In this document: positions 59,581 through 64,000 of the stretch, in pieces
Position numbering within the stretch: the stretch's first letter is position 1
Layout of the letters: each line of letters begins with the position of its first letter
NCBI GenBank assembly: GCA_027627225.1
Contig: JAPFQT010000162.1
Location: 18,501-82,500, forward strand
DNA length: 64,000 nucleotides
DNA from: Congeria kusceri
Taxonomy: Eukaryota > Mollusca > Bivalvia > Myida > Dreissenidae
Direction: 5' to 3'
Notes under the pieces: model-generated
The model's database searches: none
Told to the model about the DNA's origin: nothing
Seen by the model: only the letters and a program-made list of their open reading frames with translations
Translations under genes and position numbers: made by a program

Positions 59581-59975
59581 TGTGACGAATTTACCCATCC
59601 ACGACTCCAAGTCACTTTTCATAGGTTCCATACACAGGGTACGGAGTCATATAGTAATAAACACCATACATGCCTGTGTACCAGACCCTGAGTAATATAT
59701 AGTGTTTCATCACAAAGACTCGGGGTCAATACATTGTTCCAGACCACTCTCAGGATATCACAGCAGACTCGAAGTCATGCTCTGGATCATTGTATAATAA
59801 TAGTAGTTAATTCTATTTAATTAACTGTTCCGAACCAATCATTTGTCTACAATAAGCTAATCGTAAAGCAAGGTAGCTTGAGGAAACTTATATATACATA
59901 TTAGTTATATTGTTTGTTGTATTGTTTAATTCTGTGCGCCATACTTGAAACCCGAAGCTCGGGCAAAACGTTACA
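59581..59975 (+). repeat. 5' LTR, internally deleted
   Basis: 395 bp against 792 bp for the 3' LTR. After the first ~20 bases it skips about 395 bp, including the TATA region, and rejoins at ACTCCAAGTCACTT. Contains AATAAA at 59656-59661. Without the promoter segment this LTR is unlikely to drive transcription. Confidence 0.8.
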
Positions 59976-59979
59976 AAAT

Positions 59980-59990
59980 TGGTGGCAGCG
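59980..59990 (+). promoter_or_regulatory. Putative primer-binding site
   Basis: TGGTGGCAGCG five bases after the LTR end. TGG matches the CCA end of a tRNA primer. The tRNA identity was not determined. Confidence 0.65.
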
Positions 59991-59992
59991 TT

Positions 59993-60472
59993 GGTGACAG
60001 GACAACATACCGTTATCCCTTACTCACAACAGCAGCAACTATGGCTTCAGGGACGACCCGAGATCGAGAGCTCGAGGCAGTGTATGAAATGGAAGCCTAC
60101 TTCAAGGCTGAACAAAAGCATTGTGACACAGGTAAGGTACTGGCAACAAGTGCTCATGAAGCCAATGCCCAGGACGGAGAGCAGAATGATTTGCAATTGC
60201 TGAAGTCTGCTGTACTACAGTTACAAAACGAGTTTCGTGATTGGAAACGACAAGGACACAACGCAGAGAAGTCGTATCAGCCTAGAAACATTGGCGAAGG
60301 TAGACAGCAGAATAGATACCGACCTCCTAGATGGGATCCGAGACACAAGAACGTTCACAGGCAACATAACCATAGGTCCAATGTGAAAGACACTCATGGA
60401 AAGGATCGAGGTGCAGGCGAAAAGAGTGGTGAGGTCAAGACCTCCTCTTGCATTTGGCCGGATTATTCGTAA
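59993..60472 (+). CDS. gag-like remnant
   Basis: An open frame just after the primer-binding site. Residues are charged and Gln-rich, with a basic C-terminal tail (RYRPPRWDPRHKNVHRQHNH) as in nucleocapsid regions, but no CCHC knuckle is seen. Much shorter than a normal gag (usually several hundred codons), so capsid sequence appears lost. The likely start is the ATG near 60041 (MASGTTRD); upstream codons are open. It ends in a stop overlapping the protease frame. Confidence 0.55.
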   Translation, partial: GDRTTYRYPLLTTAATMASGTTRDRELEAVYEMEAYFKAEQKHCDTGKVLATSAHEANAQDGEQNDLQLLKSAVLQLQNEFRDWKRQGHNAEKSYQPRNIGEGRQQNRYRPPRWDPRHKNVHRQHNHRSNVKDTHGKDRGAGEKSGEVKTSSCIWPDYS

Positions 60473-60825
60473 AGGCACAGATAAATGGATACAATGTTAG
60501 CTGCCTGATTGACACGGGGGCTACATTTTCTCTGATGTCGTCAGAAACATGGTGTTCAACCCGTGCCAATGCCACAGACCTCAAACCTTGTGACAAAAAT
60601 ATTATATCGGCATCTGGGACGGCGTTCTCAGTCAGAGGTCAAGCAACAGTAAATTTGATCATTCATGAAAGAAAGTATCGGGTACGCGTGATCGTTGTGG
60701 ACATGGGTGAAGATGTTATCTTGGGACTTGATTTCTTTAAAAAGTACAAGTGTCAAATAGACTTTGAGTCTAAACTAATTACTATCCAAGGAAATACGTG
60801 TACACTACAAGCCATGAAATATTAA
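60448..60825 (+). CDS. Retropepsin-like aspartic protease
   Basis: LIDTGATFS places the catalytic Asp-Thr-Gly at about 60511-60519. ILGLDFF near residue 91 is the conserved hydrophobic flap-end motif. About 110 residues, normal for a retropepsin, which would cleave the element's polyprotein. The frame is -1 to gag and overlaps it by some 25 bases, as expected for frameshift expression. No ATG begins it. It stops at 60825 instead of continuing into RT. Confidence 0.8.
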   Translation: MHLAGLFVKAQINGYNVSCLIDTGATFSLMSSETWCSTRANATDLKPCDKNIISASGTAFSVRGQATVNLIIHERKYRVRVIVVDMGEDVILGLDFFKKYKCQIDFESKLITIQGNTCTLQAMKY

Positions 60826-61592
60826 GATGGTATCGAGTTCTGGTCAGAGAGAGGTTCTCTAAACAACAGACACAAAGTGAAAACCACAAGCGAAAAGTAT
60901 GTGAAGTGTGTGACAAAAGCTACAAAAAGGCTAAATACCTCCGCATACACCGTAAGAAAACCGGTCATTACCAAACGAAGCTTAAGGCAGAAGAACGCAA
61001 AAGCCACACAGTCGTTACTACAGATGATCTGAATACGCCAAAGGAACGCGATTTTGAGCCGAGGAGGCCAATTCAGAGACGTAAGGCACCAGCCCAGGTA
61101 CGAGTGGCAGGAACGAGAACGACAGTCACAGAGACTAGTGGTATAGGTACTGATGCTCACAATCAAGACGCGTGGTCGAAGGTGGACGAGAGTGATGTTC
61201 ATTCAAAAGTGTATGATGACATCGATATGAAATCATCAAATGGTGAACATTTAAATAAGGATAGCAGTGTTCAGGTTGGGATGACAGAGATGTTACAGAA
61301 GCAAGATAGTTGTACGCAGAATGTCATAGACACTGATGAGAAAGAGTCTCAGACACAGAAAATGGAAGACAATACAGTTGTTGATAACGTGATGACGAAT
61401 GACTGTCTTTGTAGACAACTGTACAAATGCCAACTGTGCGGTATTTACTTTGAAGATATGACGATGCAATGTATTCGCCAGAGTTGTCATACATTTGGAC
61501 AGCCATGGAAATGCAATATTTGTCAACATGTGTGCAATGACATGCAGTCATTTTTTGTTCACACCACTTTGGAGCATGGAGCCAATAATTAG
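60798..61592 (+). CDS. C2H2 zinc-finger protein frame in the LTR element
   Basis: 264 codons open, again -1 to the previous frame and overlapping it. CEVCDKSYKKAKYLRIHRKK, then TGH, is a C-x2-C-x12-H-x5-H finger (about residues 34-57). Near the C-terminus YKCQLCGIYFEDM has a CxxC pair, and WKCNICQHVCNDMQSFFVHT is a C-x2-C-x12-H-x4-H finger. The middle is acidic and Ser/Thr/Gln-rich. The position corresponds to a 3' accessory frame. It could be a captured host sequence, a native accessory protein of this lineage, or be fused to remnants of pol. No integrase motif is visible. Confidence 0.7.
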   Translation: MYTTSHEILRWYRVLVRERFSKQQTQSENHKRKVCEVCDKSYKKAKYLRIHRKKTGHYQTKLKAEERKSHTVVTTDDLNTPKERDFEPRRPIQRRKAPAQVRVAGTRTTVTETSGIGTDAHNQDAWSKVDESDVHSKVYDDIDMKSSNGEHLNKDSSVQVGMTEMLQKQDSCTQNVIDTDEKESQTQKMEDNTVVDNVMTNDCLCRQLYKCQLCGIYFEDMTMQCIRQSCHTFGQPWKCNICQHVCNDMQSFFVHTTLEHGANN

Positions 61593-61780
61593 TTCACAGT
61601 GGGAGATTTTGATGTCCATCTGGTGCTTTACTTGTGGATAGATATATTTCACTTAGATAAGTGTGTTCGATATGTGTTTCATACATAGGTCTTGTGTTAA
61701 TACCAAATGAGAAATTTTACATATTTGAACTTGAGGTGTGTTTCGTCTCCGGAAATATTGTTAAGCGGGACGCTTAAATC

Positions 61781-61794
61781 GGAGGCGTGGGTAA
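61781..61794 (+). promoter_or_regulatory. Putative polypurine tract
   Basis: GGAGGCGTGGGTAA directly before the 3' LTR. Mostly purine; the expected site for plus-strand priming. Confidence 0.55.
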
Positions 61795-62586
61795 TGTGAC
61801 GAATTTACCTATCCAAATGATCTATATTACACACAGTCACTGATTACGCCTAAGGGCAAATATTTCTCAAAGAAAGTCATGTGTGGACAGTCGTATGCGT
61901 TAGGTAATAAAGGACGTGTTTATTACGCATGAGTAATTAGGTAGTTAAGTTACCCGGATGTGCGGGTAGTATAAAAGCGTGAGCGTTGGTAAATTCTAGC
62001 AGATCTGCTCCCATTTTCGCCCAAGTTAACATCTACAGTAATATAGAAGGTTATTAAAATTATATTATTGATTCAAGACTAGGGAGTTTGGGCGCTCTGA
62101 GGTTGGCAATCCTCTTCTTGCGACATATGGGCCATGTTATCAGAAATCCTACCCCTCAATAGCTCGGGTCGCTAGTACATTGATAATATAAAAGTTCCAT
62201 ACCTCCGTACCAAGACTCCAAGTCACTTTTCATAGGTTCCATACCCAGGGTACGGAGTCATATAGTAATAAACACCATACAGGCTTGTGTACCAGACCCG
62301 GAGTATTATATAGTGTTTCATAACAAAGACTCTGGGTCCATACATTGTTCCAGACCACTCTCGGGATATCACAGCAGACTCGAAGTCATGCTCGGGGTCA
62401 TTGTATAATAATAGTAGTTAATTCTATTTATTTAACTGTTCCATACCAATCATTTGTCTACAATAAGCTAATCATAAAGCAAGGTAGCCTGAGGAAAATT
62501 ATATATACATATTAGTTATATTGTTTGTTGTATTGTTCAATTGTGTGCGCCATACTTGAAACCCGAAGCTCGGGCGAAACGTTACA
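61795..62586 (+). repeat. 3' LTR, full length
   Basis: 792 bp, TGTGACG to CGTTACA. Carries TATAAAAG at 61970-61977 and AATAAA at 62267-62272, the expected promoter and polyadenylation signals. Aligns with the 5' LTR over the first ~20 and last ~375 bases. Confidence 0.8.
61970..61977 (+). promoter_or_regulatory. TATA box in 3' LTR
   Basis: TATAAAAG in a GC-richer context, about 175 bp into the LTR. Missing from the shortened 5' LTR. Confidence 0.6.
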
Positions 62587-62590
62587 TTTA

Positions 62591-64000
62591 TTAGCTGAGT
62601 AACTATTTTCACAATTCTTACAAGCTATACGCAGGAAAGATATTTTCACACAGAAAACAACAACAAATATTTACACGCACAAACACAAATATTTATACAT
62701 ACAATAATGTACACATATATAACAAATGAAAAATGGTTAGGTTAACATATTATATCTTATATAAACATATTAACACATTGTTGTCATACGATAACAGTGT
62801 TAATTTTTTACAATCTATATTCGAAACTTGTTACAAATCCGTAATGTGTGACATTAGTGTAGAGTAATTAGAAAGAGTGAGGAGATATCGTGGCATTATA
62901 AAATAGTTTGCTTACACCTAAGGGCTTCATTAATATATTTACTTAACTTCATTATTTCTTGCTTGTTTTCCATTTTCATTAGTAATACCAGTTTGACCAT
63001 GTCAGGTCTTACTCTGTAGTAGCGTTTTATATATTTTTATCTTATATCGTTATATGTTGGACAGATAAGACACAATGATATTCATCTTCTTCGTCTTAAA
63101 TATTGCAAATCTGGCAGAATCTTTGATTCCTCTCTACGTGTTGTCAAGTGTATATGTCATGTTTGTATTCTTAACTTCTGCGACGATATCCTCGTTTTGC
63201 TTAAAGTTGTTTTAGGCTTCTAGACATAATGGCATTGCGGTGCGGTTCAAAGCATATAGTGTCTCTTTTATGTTTCTGTACAAATGTAGAACTCAGTTAT
63301 AATTCTCCAAATGTGACTGTCAATCTTTTAAATATTCACCAATTAAAAATATGAATGAAACTGTTTTCATTTACATTATAAAGAATTCTCCAAACGTCAC
63401 CAAAACTATGGGGTTTTTTTTCTAAAAGTTTATTAACGTCGTAAAACCAATGTTGTTTACCATTTAAGATATCTCGAATTGCCGTTTTGCAAATTATTCT
63501 CATATTGTTTATTTGTGTTTACAATTTTAACCAAAAATTGTATTATTCAAGTAAACCTGTTAATATACGAGTACATAGGGTACATGTATCTGCTAAGTTC
63601 TGAGTAATTGCGATATAACTGGAAGATTTGTCTAACATCCTGCACAAGTTTTACCAATCAGGCATGATATTTTTATAAAGTGTTTGTTTTTGAAAAGCCT
63701 CAAACAACTCATCCGTGTGAGTTGTAATGGCACTTTATGCAATGTTTCATATTTTCTTTCGTTACTGATATAAATTCACAGCTATTAAGCAGTTACCATA
63801 TTGGACATGTGCATTAGGCTAGATACTACTAGTGTAATTTAACAAAGAAAGTCATTAGTATTTTCAAACCTTATTACTGTATTTAATTGTATGCTTTCAG
63901 ACCAGAAGATAAATGGATACGTTTTGTACAATGAAAGAAACTGAATTTGGAAAAAAACGACGTTTATAAATATTAACATTTTAATTAACTGCATTCCGAC
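62591..64000. other. No gene seen
   Basis: AT-rich flank of the LTR insertion with short poly-T and ACAA runs. No coding support. Confidence 0.5.

Larger units (their letters stand above)
59577..62590 (+). mobile_element. LTR retrotransposon (Metaviridae-like), lacking RT/IN
   Basis: Bounded by TTTA target duplications (59577-59580 and 62587-62590). LTRs start TGTGACG and end CGTTACA. Content in order: 5' LTR, primer-binding site, gag-like frame, aspartic protease, zinc-finger frame, purine tract, 3' LTR. The two later frames are each -1 to the one before. Total 3.0 kb between duplications. Reverse transcriptase, RNase H and integrase are absent, so the copy depends on others for movement. 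LTR copies differ by roughly 20 of ~375 alignable bases by eye, so the insertion is not very recent. Confidence 0.85.

Overview
This window is nuclear DNA from an animal, almost certainly a bivalve mollusc. The grounds are AT-rich sequence, short coding blocks bounded by AG/GT splice signals, long stretches without genes, and many repeat families that I recall from bivalve genomes (TIR elements with ~150-161-bp internal tandem repeats, TGACCTTGACC repeats, tRNA-derived SINEs, a jockey-like LINE, a Metaviridae-type LTR element, a TRIM-NHL gene fragment). A dreissenid mussel would fit, but species is inference. No intact multi-exon protein gene is visible. Most long open frames are shadows of simple repeats or of decayed elements.

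Layout. 0-10.6 kb: dispersed repeats, including TIR elements with tandem monomers, repeats packed with nuclear-receptor half-sites, a TTAA-flanked TIR element carrying a tRNA-like Pol III promoter, and SINE fragments. 10.6-14.8 kb: an ancient direct duplication in which each copy carries an insertion the other lacks, beside two candidate minus-strand exons, one with a 63-bp in-frame minisatellite. 15-23.4 kb: TIR elements, a 3 x 385-bp tandem repeat and a candidate two-exon gene end. 23.4-25.1 kb: a decayed minus-strand LINE. 26.1-27.5 kb: a broken TRIM-NHL gene (minus). 27.9-28.5 kb: coding-like scraps. 31.4-33.6 kb: a broken zinc-finger/Myb-SANT-like gene (minus). 34.7-38.9 kb: a candidate minus-strand locus with tandemly duplicated exons.

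39-50 kb: repeats, then a 5.4-kb LINE (ORF1 remnant, 9 x 94-bp satellite, endonuclease, reverse transcriptase, C-terminus), then long tetranucleotide arrays. 51-57 kb: trinucleotide-rich DNA and a G-rich Gly/Tyr/Cys coding-like tandem region, split by a 1.19-kb TIR element. 58-59 kb: a pogo-like transposase scrap and an inverted array of 21-bp GC-rich repeats. 59.6-62.6 kb: an LTR retrotransposon with target-site duplication that keeps gag-like and protease frames and has a C2H2 zinc-finger frame, but lacks reverse transcriptase, RNase H and integrase. 62.6-64 kb: featureless AT-rich DNA.

The genes do not form a pathway. The window reads as a repeat-dense region in which several genes have decayed. 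The most unusual items are the truncated LTR element with the zinc-finger frame, the Gly/Tyr/Cys tandem locus, the tandem-exon locus, the satellite inside the LINE and the inverted 21-bp array.
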